A stretch of 64,000 nucleotides of DNA from Pseudoflavitalea sp. G-6-1-2 (GCF_012927185.1 NZ_JABBGB010000002.1:1-64000), one strand, 5' to 3'. Shown: positions 9,295 to 18,670, counted from the stretch's first letter. The notes: generated by a model not told the origin, from the letters alone. Program-made: numbers and translations.

Positions 9295-12200
9295 TTATAA
9301 ATTCACACTAATTGTAAATGAATACTGCGGCCGAAGGCCCAGGTTGATATTGGGTCCAGAGCCGGATTGAGTTGGATCCTGGCCACGCAGGTCCTTGTTT
9401 GCCCAGGTGAATAAATTGGTGCCTGATAAAGTGAGTGTGGCATCTTTGAGATGCAGGAGCCGGTATTGCTCAGGCGTGCAATTATATACGAGTTTAGCCG
9501 ATTGCAATTTGATGTAATCGCCGCTTACTACCCGCAAATCTGAATTATCATACATCTGAAAATAATCCAAAGCAAAGAGATTACTATCCCACCATCTGTT
9601 ACTAATGTTTGAAGGAGAATTCAGGCCAGGAATATTGGTTTTGGCTTCATCACCGGGATAGCGCCAGCGATTCACATATTCTTTGCGCAAGTTTTGCTGG
9701 GAGCTCGGCCTGTAGGTCCCATAATTACCTGAAGCAATCTGCAACAGCCTGATCTTGTTACCTACGCTGTAGGCAAAATTCACACTCAGCATCCAGCTTC
9801 CGTATCTGACATAGCTGGAAATACCTCCCTGCAGTACCGGTTCACGTCTGCCAGACTCTTCCATCACCACACTAAAAATTTCCTGAGGACTCATCTTGCT
9901 AAAGCGCTCTTTCAGTTCTGCAGCATTTTCAGGTTCGGCTCCATAAAACACCGGTTGTCCATTTCCGTTCAAACCTTTAAACCTATAGGAATAAAAAGTA
10001 TTGATGGGTTTATCATCCAGCAATACTGTTCCATCCAGATAGTTTTGATAAGTAAAGTTCACAGCATCATCTACCAGTTTGTCTGCTACCTTCTTCCTTG
10101 TTGCATTTTGCAGTAACCTGTTGAAGATCTGGCCGAATTGAGGATCAATTTTCCAGACGAATTTCTTATTGTTCCTTCCCAGTGTCTGATTGACGGGAGT
10201 GAAATTGAGTGCCAGATCTATTCCTTTATTCTCCAGTACACCACCATTTACCACATAGACTTCCCGGCCATTTACAATCGAAATTCTTTTGTCCATGAAT
10301 GCGTTGGTGGTTTTCTTATAGAACACTGCCACATCACCATTGAGCTTGCCTCCAAAAAGTGAAAATTCCAATCCAACATTATAATCATCTGTTTTTTCCC
10401 ATTTGAGATTGGGATTAGGGTAGCTTTTTATTTTGGAAGTAAATGATTGAAACCATGAATCAAAAGCTCCTTTTCTAATGATAGTGTAAGGAGTTTCGCC
10501 ATCCCGCATAGCGCCCACCGTACCGTACGAAATGCGCAATGCTACCCGGTCTACCCATTTTACATTTTTGAGCAGATCACGATCGATGTTCCATCTGGCT
10601 GAAAGTCCCCAGGTTGGGTTAAACTTTTCGTTGCTACGTTGTCCAAACGCGTTTGAAAATGCAGTCATGGCGTTGCCACTTATTACATATCGTTCATCAA
10701 ATACATAAGAGCCCGAAAGAGCTAAAGATGCACGATTAGTCAGCATCTCCGAAATAATTGGCACTTTAGAAGCTAAATTTCTGCCATATGCAGGATAATC
10801 AGCGATGTTGACCACAGCGAAAGTATGCCCTCTTTCCGGATAGTAGCCGGGTTGTTCACTAGACATTCCGCTGTTCTTTGTAGAGTATATTTCTCCGCGC
10901 AAAAATCCGGAGATCAGGTGTTTTTTACCCCCGTCGACAAAATGATTGAAATTGACGCTTTGACCTACGGTAAAATTTCTTTGCCGGTTACTGTTCTGTT
11001 TAAGCCGGCCACCGAAAGGATAAGGGTTTTCATTGGGATTATCCGGTAAGGGACCTCTGAGAACATCCATTACATTTGTTTTTTCTTCATTCCAGTTACG
11101 CTCCTCAGTATTTGAAGCCGTGTAATTAAGAATAGTCTCCAGTTGCAACCCCCGCATCAATTCATAAGTAATTTTGGCCGTTGCAGCAAATTCGTTGCCT
11201 TCAATGGTTTGGCCACTGCGGTCCATTTCATTTATTATGTTGAAGCTTGGCCTTGTGATTGGATTCGTACTGGTAGTGCTGGGAGCAAAATAATGCAGGG
11301 TGCCGTCTTCGTTGTATAATGGAATGGCGCGGCTGGTTGCGTACGCGAAGTTCATAACACCAATTTCGCCGGGAGAGTACCTGCGGTCTGATCTGTTGAA
11401 TGTTATATTGAAATCCGTCTTCAGTTTTCTGTAGTCCAGATTATAACTTAATTGTCCGGTATAACGTTTTTCATATTCACCTTTGATCACTCCCCTGTTA
11501 TTGGTATATCCAACGGATGCGTAATACTTGCTGAGAGGATTTCCACCTGAAATACTCAGCGCATGATTGGCAGATATTACATCCTGCGTTACAATACCCA
11601 GCCAGTCAGTATTCATCTGTTCAGCTCTGCTTAATCGTTCTCTTAAGGTGTTATAATCAATTTTACCTCCATAATAATCCAGCAGGGCTTTCTCGTAAGC
11701 TTCCGGAACACCTGTAACGGGGATTTGCTTTGCAAACATTTCCCTCGATACATCTATCCTTTCCTGTGAGTTCATCATATACACATCATTATCTGTATAC
11801 CTGGGTCTACGGGTAACGGAGATGGTGTTGTTGTATAAAATCGAAGGAGGGCCCGCTTTGCCTCTCTTTGTGGTAACCACTATTACTCCGTTGGCTGCCC
11901 TTACTCCGTACAAGGCAGTGGCAGCTGCATCTTTTAATATATCAATGCTTTCAATATCATATGGATTAATACCTGAGATGGCATTACCTATGAGATTTAC
12001 AAATTCCAGGTCATTGAGTTGACTGGCAGGAATAGGTACCGGGTCAGTACGTACTATGCCATCCACCACCCATAATGGTTCCCGCGTTCCCAAGATGGTG
12101 GATGTTCCGCGGATGCGCAATCTGGGCACGGCTCCCACCTGCCCGGAGTTCTGCATCATAATCATCCCCGGCACACGCCCTTCCAGCATTTTATCTACCG

Positions 12201-12921
12201 TAGTAAAACCTGGTTGCATAATGGAATCCATTTTCAAACGTGTAACAGAACCTGTCAGATGCTTCTGTTCAATCTTCTGATATCCGTTAGAAATCACTAC
12301 AGTTTCCATGGTGTTGTTGCTGGGTTCCAACACCACATCAATCACTTTGCGCTTCTTGATGGATATTATTTCCTGCTTATAATTTACATATGAAATGATC
12401 AGCTGATCATTTGCATCAGCTGCAATGCTGTAATGTCCATTTTCATCGGTTGTTCCCGCAATGCTTTTACCTTTTACCACCAGGGAAGCTCCGGCCAGCG
12501 ACAAGCCATCCTTACTGATGATCCTACCGGTTACTATCCCTTCTTTCTGTCCACTGTTAATTGTACTATCTGAACGTGGTATATTACGCTTGTCGGTGAT
12601 AAATGTGATGATGATGATCTTACTTTCAATAGCATAAGTAAAAGGCTGATTGTTGCATAACTCATCCATGGCAGTTTTCAGAGCAGCTTTCTTCAGATCG
12701 GCAGTAACCGGATTTGCCTTACTCAATAAGTTTTCATCATAAAAAAAAGTATAGCCCGTTTGTTTTGCTACTTCATCAAAAACCTTTTTAACCGGCGCAT
12801 CCTTTACCTTCAACGTTACAGTCTGAGCCCATGAACGAAAAGGTAAAAAGCATGCTGCAACAAGCAGATACCGGAGCACCGGTAAATACACCTGCTTCTT
12901 TTTTGCGAATAATTGCTTCAT
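9295..12921 (-). CDS. SusC/RagA TonB-linked channel with STN signalling domain
   Basis: A 1208-residue TonB-dependent outer-membrane transporter. After a signal sequence (cut after FRSWAQ) come an STN secretin/TonB short domain (about 34-106) of the type that contacts FecR, a carboxypeptidase-regulatory-like domain (about 128-205), the TonB plug (about 215-330, with LRIRGT and PLWVVDG motifs), then the 22-strand-type barrel ending SFTISVNL. The STN domain and the adjacent FecR/ECF genes point to cell-surface signalling: substrate binding is relayed to FecR and frees the sigma factor. It is paired with SusD 14 nt downstream. A perfect 10-bp hairpin lies just upstream. Confidence 0.95.
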   Translation of the reverse strand: MKQLFAKKKQVYLPVLRYLLVAACFLPFRSWAQTVTLKVKDAPVKKVFDEVAKQTGYTFFYDENLLSKANPVTADLKKAALKTAMDELCNNQPFTYAIESKIIIITFITDKRNIPRSDSTINSGQKEGIVTGRIISKDGLSLAGASLVVKGKSIAGTTDENGHYSIAADANDQLIISYVNYKQEIISIKKRKVIDVVLEPSNNTMETVVISNGYQKIEQKHLTGSVTRLKMDSIMQPGFTTVDKMLEGRVPGMIMMQNSGQVGAVPRLRIRGTSTILGTREPLWVVDGIVRTDPVPIPASQLNDLEFVNLIGNAISGINPYDIESIDILKDAAATALYGVRAANGVIVVTTKRGKAGPPSILYNNTISVTRRPRYTDNDVYMMNSQERIDVSREMFAKQIPVTGVPEAYEKALLDYYGGKIDYNTLRERLSRAEQMNTDWLGIVTQDVISANHALSISGGNPLSKYYASVGYTNNRGVIKGEYEKRYTGQLSYNLDYRKLKTDFNITFNRSDRRYSPGEIGVMNFAYATSRAIPLYNEDGTLHYFAPSTTSTNPITRPSFNIINEMDRSGQTIEGNEFAATAKITYELMRGLQLETILNYTASNTEERNWNEEKTNVMDVLRGPLPDNPNENPYPFGGRLKQNSNRQRNFTVGQSVNFNHFVDGGKKHLISGFLRGEIYSTKNSGMSSEQPGYYPERGHTFAVVNIADYPAYGRNLASKVPIISEMLTNRASLALSGSYVFDERYVISGNAMTAFSNAFGQRSNEKFNPTWGLSARWNIDRDLLKNVKWVDRVALRISYGTVGAMRDGETPYTIIRKGAFDSWFQSFTSKIKSYPNPNLKWEKTDDYNVGLEFSLFGGKLNGDVAVFYKKTTNAFMDKRISIVNGREVYVVNGGVLENKGIDLALNFTPVNQTLGRNNKKFVWKIDPQFGQIFNRLLQNATRKKVADKLVDDAVNFTYQNYLDGTVLLDDKPINTFYSYRFKGLNGNGQPVFYGAEPENAAELKERFSKMSPQEIFSVVMEESGRREPVLQGGISSYVRYGSWMLSVNFAYSVGNKIRLLQIASGNYGTYRPSSQQNLRKEYVNRWRYPGDEAKTNIPGLNSPSNISNRWWDSNLFALDYFQMYDNSDLRVVSGDYIKLQSAKLVYNCTPEQYRLLHLKDATLTLSGTNLFTWANKDLRGQDPTQSGSGPNINLGLRPQYSFTISVNL

Positions 12922-12965
12922 GTTTTGGCAAGAGGGATTTTAGTTTTGGCATAAATATTCCATCT

Positions 12966-12992
12966 CTGTAAAGTGCAGTCAACACTTTACAG
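12966..12992 (-). promoter_or_regulatory. Perfect 10-bp hairpin between fecR and susC
   Basis: CTGTAAAGTG at 12966-12975 and CACTTTACAG at 12983-12992 form a perfect inverted repeat with a 7-nt loop. It lies in the 107-nt spacer between the fecR stop (13029) and the susC start (12921). No T-tract follows on the minus strand, so it is not a standard intrinsic terminator. It could be a partial attenuator, an mRNA processing or stability element for the abundant susCD message, or a protein-binding operator. Confidence 0.45.
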
Positions 12993-13028
12993 GCAGTTTA
13001 AAAAGAATAAGTGTATAAGGTTTAAATA

Positions 13029-14192
13029 TTATGGCAACACAGTGAGTTTGTTGCCCTCAAGTCTGAAGTGCACGCCTCCTTTCTCCAGTACTTTCAATAC
13101 AAGCGATAGCGAAGCATCCATGGGGATCTGTCCTCCAAACTGATTACTCACGGGAGCATTGGCTTCGTAGACTACCTCGAGATCATACCAGCGCGCCAGC
13201 TGGCGCATTACGGTTTTCAGATCTGTATATTTGAAATTGAATTGATTATTCTTCCAGGCTGTTTCATGGCCGGTGTCTGCATCTGTGATCAGTGTCAGCT
13301 GATCGCTATTTTGTGTTGACAACGCCTGTTGTCCTGGCTTCAGCAGCTGACTACCGGTTCCTTTTGTAACTTTAACAGCTCCCTGCAGCAAGGTGGTCTT
13401 TATACTTACTTCATCCTTGTAGGCATTGATATTGAACTGGGTTCCCAATACTTCCACTTCCATATTATTCACTTTTACCCGGAATGGTTTTGCAGCATTT
13501 GCAGCTACATCAAAATAAGCTTCTCCTGTAATGGATACAGTGCGGTCAGCTCCTGTAAATGCAGTAGGATAGGTAATGGAACTCGCTGCGTTCAACCAAA
13601 CTTTGGTACCATCTGTCAGCGTTAACTGGTACTTCCTTCCTCTGGGTGTACTCATCGTATTGATCACAGCTGCGGCTTTATCTGCTTCTTTATACAATAC
13701 CTGCCCGTTGGCATGTTCAATGTGGGCGCCGGATTGTTCTGCAATCAAACCGTTTCCGGTGCTGTCTAACATAACCTGTTTACCGTCTGAAAGCGTTAGT
13801 ACTGCTCCGTTTCTTCCCGGCTGCACTTCATTATTGATCTTTGTTTGCGCCAGTTCATTTTGTTGAACCGGTTTTTGCACCAGGTAATAAACACCTCCTG
13901 ATACTGCGAGTACCAGCACCGCGGCAGCGGCAGCCATCCAACGCATTCTCCTGACCTTGGCAGGATAATGACCGCCCTTATCTAATTGCAGTACCTGCTG
14001 AGATAAGGCCGCATATGGTGCACTATCAAATCCTGCATCCCTGTAGTCGGTCACCTGTTCACTTATCACATCAGTAAACAATTGCTGATCCGCACCCGAA
14101 TCCAGGAACTGCTGCAATTCTGATATTTCAGCAGCAGTAGCGGCGTCATCGGCGTATTGTTGAACAAGGTAATGAAGGCGGTCTTTTTGCAT
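13029..14192 (-). CDS. FecR-family anti-sigma factor
   Basis: A 387-residue inner-membrane anti-sigma regulator. The cytosolic N-terminal part (1-80) should bind the sigma factor. One transmembrane helix (about 84-106, alanine/valine rich) follows, then the periplasmic FecR domain (about 175-285, with MSTPRGRKYQLTLTDGTKVW and GEAYFDVA) and a DUF4974-like C-terminal domain (about 315-385) that meets the STN domain of SusC. It lies 58 nt downstream of the sigma gene 14251-14895 and 107 nt upstream of susC, the standard order for a FecI-FecR-SusC signalling unit. Confidence 0.94.
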   Translation of the reverse strand: MQKDRLHYLVQQYADDAATAAEISELQQFLDSGADQQLFTDVISEQVTDYRDAGFDSAPYAALSQQVLQLDKGGHYPAKVRRMRWMAAAAAVLVLAVSGGVYYLVQKPVQQNELAQTKINNEVQPGRNGAVLTLSDGKQVMLDSTGNGLIAEQSGAHIEHANGQVLYKEADKAAAVINTMSTPRGRKYQLTLTDGTKVWLNAASSITYPTAFTGADRTVSITGEAYFDVAANAAKPFRVKVNNMEVEVLGTQFNINAYKDEVSIKTTLLQGAVKVTKGTGSQLLKPGQQALSTQNSDQLTLITDADTGHETAWKNNQFNFKYTDLKTVMRQLARWYDLEVVYEANAPVSNQFGGQIPMDASLSLVLKVLEKGGVHFRLEGNKLTVLP

Positions 14193-14250
14193 AGTTATAT
14201 ATAATAGACCCGGCCACTAAAGTTTAGGGACCATCGGTCGAAAAAAATAT

Positions 14251-14895
14251 TTAATAATTCAATAACAGGAAAATGAGAATGGACGGGAGGCGCCCATCAG
14301 CCGTCAGTTTTTTCCGGATGTTCTGCAAAGCGGTGATCAGTACTTTCTTTACATAGTCTCTGGACAGATCCAGTGCCACAGCAATTTCCGCCAGATTCAT
14401 CCCTTCTTCCCGGCTCATCCGGTAAATGGTCTGTTGCCTTGGGGAAAGGGCAGCCACCACACGGTGTATCACCTGCTGGGTTTCGCGGAAAGCGAGGTAA
14501 GGTTCAGGGCCTTCGGTACTGCCTTCATTGAATGCAGCAGGGGTTTCTTCAATACTGCCTGTACTCATCCGCAGCCCTGATTTTCGTAAATAGCGGTAAC
14601 ATTCATTTGAAACGATCCTGTAGAACCATGCCTGTGAATGCTGGATTTCAGGAAGCTGATCACGATGCAGCCATAAACGGATCAATGATTCCTGAACCAC
14701 TTCTTTCACAGCGTCTTCAGATTTCACCAGTTTGTAAATGTATCCTGTGAGATGAGGCAGGTAGAGATTGTAGAATTCGTTGAAAGCAGCTTCTTCTCCA
14801 TCTGCAATCCGCACAAACAGATCGTTAGTGATATTTAGAGGTATACGTTCCAATACGGAGGTAATATGATGAATAAATATACCAATTAGCAGCAA
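14251..14895 (-). CDS. ECF sigma factor, FecI-like
   Basis: A sigma-70 region 2 (NEFYNLYLPHLTGYIYKLVKS then IRLWLHRDQLPEI) and region 4 (LSPRQQTIYRMSREEGMNLAEIAVAL with the HTH LSRDYVKKVL) make this a FecI-type ECF factor, with the hydrophobic tail ILIFLLLNY common in this group. It should be held by the FecR encoded next and direct transcription of susCD. The frame has no ATG before region 2: the longest start is TTG at 14895 (a GGAG lies just upstream), and a second TTG at 14853 would begin MERIPLNITNDLF. The true start is uncertain, and a non-ATG start may keep expression low. Confidence 0.9.
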   Translation of the reverse strand: MLLIGIFIHHITSVLERIPLNITNDLFVRIADGEEAAFNEFYNLYLPHLTGYIYKLVKSEDAVKEVVQESLIRLWLHRDQLPEIQHSQAWFYRIVSNECYRYLRKSGLRMSTGSIEETPAAFNEGSTEGPEPYLAFRETQQVIHRVVAALSPRQQTIYRMSREEGMNLAEIAVALDLSRDYVKKVLITALQNIRKKLTADGRLPSILIFLLLNY

Positions 14896-14924
14896 TACTC
14901 CAAGTGTTCGTTAAATGCCAAAAG

Positions 14925-14962
14925 AAAAGCGCTTTCAGGCTGTTGAACCGGAAAGCGCTTTT
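14925..14962 (-). terminator. Intrinsic terminator of the 14986-16281 gene
   Basis: Two 12-nt arms, 14925-14936 and 14951-14962, are perfect reverse complements (core AAAGCGCTTT) with a 14-nt loop. On the minus strand the stem is followed by TTTTCTTTT. It lies between the stop at 14986 and the ECF sigma start, separating the secreted-protein gene from the sigma-FecR-Sus operon. Confidence 0.8.
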
Positions 14963-14985
14963 GCAGGTAATCTGCATCTGATTAA

Positions 14986-16281
14986 TCAACGTACATCTTT
15001 CAGATTCACATCTACCTTATCTCCATCATTCTTAATAGTGACTTTTAATTCTATTTCAGCTCTTGCACCTGTTGCTGCATTGGCTGATTTATAAATTGGG
15101 CTGGACGATAATACAGCTCCACTGGGGTGAACCAGGCTCGATGTGCCTGCATAATACTGATAAGAATACTGATGCGTGTAACCAAAAGAAGTTAACAATA
15201 TGTATTCACCGGGCATCAGGTTGGTGAATTCGAAATGTCCTTTGTTGTCATATACGGTTGTTTGCTTTACGCAGGCCTGAACATTAGGATCGATCGGCAC
15301 TTCGGGCAGTTTCTTGCCTCTTCTTATCTTTTTATTTACATCTTTCCACTCTTCAATGTAGGCGGAGTTGGGAAGAATGGTAACCACCGTTCCTTTTGGT
15401 GCATACTGAGCTTTGTTGATATTGATCACCTGCAGTCTGCTGTTGCCGTGATCTCTTGCAAAGGCTGTTCCCATGATTACGCTGTTGCCGCTGTTCAGTT
15501 GCTGCAATGCGAGTTCTTTGCTGAACTTCGCTTTGATGGGCTGGTAATCGAGTTCTTCATTTACACAGATCTCCATTATGCCACCACCTGCAGGCATTTC
15601 TCTTTGCCAGATCCTGTAATCCTTTTTATCGATGATGTAGGTGTAATAAGCGCCAGAGGATTGTTCCAGTACACTCACCAGCCAGCTATCGTGATTGCCG
15701 GTCTTGGGTGAACGATGAATATAGCTTTTTACATCTTTGATGATGTAATTAGAAAGCAAGCTGTCCGGATGATCGACATAGTAGAATTCTGGAATGGTTG
15801 CTTTGTAGCCTACATCCAGCGGCAGCGTTGTAAAGAAGATCTCTGCCACATTGTAGTCTACAAAACTTCCGGGTTTTTTTACTGAAATCTGTTTTTCTTT
15901 GGCTCCATTCGGATATTGAATTTTACCTGTGATGGTATTCCCGAAAGTCAGGTTGTAGTTTCTTTTGGATCCTTCGAATTTATAGGAGATGGCGTTGAGC
16001 GTTTTCGCATCAACAACAGATGCACTTCTTTTGTACCATTTATTCGTTTCGTCTTTGAAGTCTGCTACAAATCTCAATTCATTTCCGGAGATGGATATTT
16101 CATTTGTATAGGTTCCTTTTTTGGTCCAGGTTTCTCCTTTTACATAGTAGATGGTATACAAAGATGTTCCGGGTTTCAAACGACTGGTATTCACTTCGGT
16201 GCTGCCGGGTAACACAATTTTTTGGGCCAGACTGGCAAGGGGTAACAGCAAAAGAAACAACACTTTGAATGGTGTGCACAT
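14986..16281 (-). CDS. Secreted protein of unknown function
   Basis: A 431-residue protein starting at the ATG at 16281; the frame extends to a TTG at 16305, but the internal ATG gives a clean signal peptide (MCTPFKVLFLLLLPLASLAQ). The N-terminal half (about 25-220) looks all-beta and recalls DUF3108-type proteins (KGETWTKKGTY, ISYKFEGSKRNY), but I do not recognise a family with certainty. The last 130 residues contain KGHFEFTNLMPGEYILLTSFGY, a carboxypeptidase-regulatory/CNA-B-like beta-sandwich. It has its own terminator and no cotranscribed neighbour. A periplasmic or cell-surface location is likely; no catalytic motif is visible. Confidence 0.7.
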   Translation of the reverse strand: MCTPFKVLFLLLLPLASLAQKIVLPGSTEVNTSRLKPGTSLYTIYYVKGETWTKKGTYTNEISISGNELRFVADFKDETNKWYKRSASVVDAKTLNAISYKFEGSKRNYNLTFGNTITGKIQYPNGAKEKQISVKKPGSFVDYNVAEIFFTTLPLDVGYKATIPEFYYVDHPDSLLSNYIIKDVKSYIHRSPKTGNHDSWLVSVLEQSSGAYYTYIIDKKDYRIWQREMPAGGGIMEICVNEELDYQPIKAKFSKELALQQLNSGNSVIMGTAFARDHGNSRLQVININKAQYAPKGTVVTILPNSAYIEEWKDVNKKIRRGKKLPEVPIDPNVQACVKQTTVYDNKGHFEFTNLMPGEYILLTSFGYTHQYSYQYYAGTSSLVHPSGAVLSSSPIYKSANAATGARAEIELKVTIKNDGDKVDVNLKDVR

Positions 16282-16639
16282 GGGGTTCCAGATTTTTTGT
16301 ATCAAATTATCAATAATTGCGCCTATTCTATCCCGTTTCTCCTGCTGCCCGGTTTTTCGAAGTCAATATTCCTGATTTCGAAAGATCCGGTTGGAGAAAA
16401 TGGCAGTGGCTCTTTATCGAGGTGGACAAAATAACCACTTTTAGTGCGGTTTTGAGCAAATTCTCTGTCAATTGATTTACACTTTGCTGTAAACTACTTT
16501 ATGAATGAAACCAGCGGGTTGTATTGAATTATACCCAAATACCCGATGGGTTTTCTCCATCGCACCTGCCTATTCACATGGCCGGATTTGTATAAAATAT
16601 GTCATTTGAGCCATCCCGGATTCGTGCTAATTTAGTGTT
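16282..16639. other. Divergent intergenic region
   Basis: A 358-nt non-coding stretch between the secreted-protein gene (minus) and the GlxA-type regulator (plus). It should hold both promoters. I see AT-rich stretches and a near-match to the -7 element (TAATTTAG shortly before 16640), but no exact TAnnTTTG box that I trust, and no hairpin, RNA gene or coding remnant. Confidence 0.4.
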
Positions 16640-17632
16640 ATGGCAAAGACGAAAAAGAAGCTGATTGTTGTGATACCCATGCCGGGAATTTACCTGCTCG
16701 ATGTTGCAGGCCCCGCGGATGTGTTTGCCGCAGCTGATAAACAATTGGATGGTAAGGGTGGATATGAGATCATGCTCGCTTCTCCTGTGAATACAAAGAG
16801 AATTTCTACAAAAAGCGGAGTGGACCTGCATTGTGCAGCTACTGTAGCAGACATTACACAACCTGTCGATACCGTGATCATCGCCGGATTCTCCATGCCG
16901 CTGCTTGAAAACGGTGCCCGTTTTTTTCAATGGCTGCACGATTTTTATCCCAAAGTAAACCGCATCTGTTCCATCTGTGTGGGCGCTTATGCCCTTGCCG
17001 AAGCAGGCCTGCTGAATGGAAAGCAGGCCACCACTCACTGGGAATACAGCCAGCAGTTTCAACAGCGATACCCCAGTATAAAAGTTGATACAGATCCTTT
17101 CTTTACACGCGATACCAATATCTATACTTCGGGTGGAGTAACCTCCGGCATCGATCTGGCGCTTGCGCTGGTAGAAGAAGATCATGGTCGCGAACTCGCA
17201 TTGCAGGTTGCACGCAAATTGATATTGCCACTGAAGCGCCCGGGATTTCAGGCACAGTTCAGCAGACTGCTTGAAGTGCACCGGCTCGAAAACTCCATCG
17301 GCGGAAAATTATATCCCTGGATGATACGACATCTCAAAGAAGACCTGAGCATTGAACATCTCGCACAACACAGCAATATGAGTGTGCGAAATTTTACAAG
17401 GGTTTTTCTGAAAGAGACCGGCGTTACTCCCGCAAAATTCGTAGAAAAAGTAAGGGTTGAAGTAGCGCGCCGTTATCTGGAAGACAGTGATCTGAGCATC
17501 GATCAGATTGCAGAAAAATGCGGACTGGGAGGACTGATCTCACTTCGCCGCACTTTCCTTCGCCATATGAATATGTCGCCGAGCGATTACCGCCGGTCGT
17601 TCAGAACTTCATTGCAGGAAATAGAAAACTAA
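16640..17632 (+). CDS. GlxA-family AraC-type transcriptional regulator with DJ-1/PfpI domain
   Basis: A 330-residue regulator. Residues about 8-185 form a DJ-1/PfpI-like class I amidotransferase fold (IPMPGIYLLDVAGPADVFAAAD at the start; nucleophile-elbow region ICSICVGAYALAEAGLLNG followed by ATTHW, so a Cys is retained). Residues about 230-325 are an AraC double HTH (MSVRNFTRVFLKETGVTPAKF and IAEKCGLGGLISLRRTFLRH). Members usually sense small metabolites through the first domain and activate neighbouring genes. It lies only 16 nt before the GAPDH gene on the same strand, so the two are probably cotranscribed. Confidence 0.92.
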   Translation: MAKTKKKLIVVIPMPGIYLLDVAGPADVFAAADKQLDGKGGYEIMLASPVNTKRISTKSGVDLHCAATVADITQPVDTVIIAGFSMPLLENGARFFQWLHDFYPKVNRICSICVGAYALAEAGLLNGKQATTHWEYSQQFQQRYPSIKVDTDPFFTRDTNIYTSGGVTSGIDLALALVEEDHGRELALQVARKLILPLKRPGFQAQFSRLLEVHRLENSIGGKLYPWMIRHLKEDLSIEHLAQHSNMSVRNFTRVFLKETGVTPAKFVEKVRVEVARRYLEDSDLSIDQIAEKCGLGGLISLRRTFLRHMNMSPSDYRRSFRTSLQEIEN

Positions 17633-17648
17633 CATAAAATATACAATC

Positions 17649-18659
17649 ATGAAAGTAGCCATCAACGGATTTGGACGCATCGGCAGGATGACCCTCAGAG
17701 CATTGCTGAACAAAAAAGACATAGAGGTAGTTGCCATCAACGACCTTACAGACAGTAAGCTGCTGGCGCATCTTTTTAAATACGATACCTCGCATGGAAA
17801 GTTTGCAGGCACAGTAGAATTGCAGGATCAATACATTGTTGTAGATGATCAGAAGATTGTTTTGCTGAATGAGCGTGCACCGGAGAAACTGCCATGGGAA
17901 GATCTCGGCATCGATGTAGTGATCGAATCGACCGGAAGATTTACTCAGAGAGAACAGGCGCAATTGCACATCGCTGCAGGAGCAAAGAAAGTGCTGATCA
18001 CCGCTCCTGCTACCGGAAATGTAAAAACCATTGCCATGGGTGTGAATGATGATGAGATCACAGAAGCAGACGAAATTCTATCTACCGCATCCTGTACTAC
18101 CAACTGCATAGCGCCTGTGTTATACCTGATCGATAAAGAATTTGGCATTGAATCCGGATTCATGAGCACGGTACATGCATTTACCATGGACCAGATGTTG
18201 CAGGATGGTCCACATAAAGATTTCAGAAGAGCGCGTGCTGCTACACAATCCATCATCCCCACCACTACCGGAGCCGCAAAAGCAATCGGCGATGTATTGC
18301 CCGCACTGAAAGGAAAGATGGATGGGTTTTCTTATCGCGTGCCTGTGATCGACGGATCGATTGCCGATATGTCGCTGAATCTGCTGAGACCCGCCTCAGC
18401 CAATACTATCAACGAGTTTCTGAAACATCATGCAAACACCTCTTTGAAAGGCGTACTGGAGTATACCGAGGAACCTTTTGTGTCGGCTGATATTCTTGGC
18501 AATACACACTCTTCCATCGTGGATGGTTCATTAACGCGTTCAATTGATAAACTGGTGAAAATTGTTTCCTGGTACGACAATGAAGTAGGCATCTCCAACA
18601 GAATTGCAGAAATGACTGTTGAGCTGGCCGGTAAAGTGAATAAGCTGGCCACAGCCTGA
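17649..18659 (+). CDS. gap: Type I glyceraldehyde-3-phosphate dehydrogenase
   Basis: A 336-residue phosphorylating GAPDH converting glyceraldehyde 3-phosphate, NAD and phosphate to 1,3-bisphosphoglycerate in glycolysis. The N-terminal Rossmann motif INGFGRIGR and the cofactor-selecting Asp in AINDLTD indicate NAD preference. The catalytic Cys149 lies in SCTTNC and the partner His176 in TVHAFT, both at their classical numbers. The length is complete. It is 16 nt downstream of the GlxA-type regulator and converges with the histidine kinase gene across only 11 nt. It could be the main glycolytic enzyme or a second isozyme; the rest of the genome would decide. Confidence 0.96.
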   Translation: MKVAINGFGRIGRMTLRALLNKKDIEVVAINDLTDSKLLAHLFKYDTSHGKFAGTVELQDQYIVVDDQKIVLLNERAPEKLPWEDLGIDVVIESTGRFTQREQAQLHIAAGAKKVLITAPATGNVKTIAMGVNDDEITEADEILSTASCTTNCIAPVLYLIDKEFGIESGFMSTVHAFTMDQMLQDGPHKDFRRARAATQSIIPTTTGAAKAIGDVLPALKGKMDGFSYRVPVIDGSIADMSLNLLRPASANTINEFLKHHANTSLKGVLEYTEEPFVSADILGNTHSSIVDGSLTRSIDKLVKIVSWYDNEVGISNRIAEMTVELAGKVNKLATA

Positions 18660-18670
18660 TAATCCCGCTT

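Noticed and set aside
16574-17281. A 235-codon minus-strand frame over the GlxA-type regulator
   Set aside because: The plus-strand gene has full DJ-1 and AraC motifs; the antisense product shows no domain.
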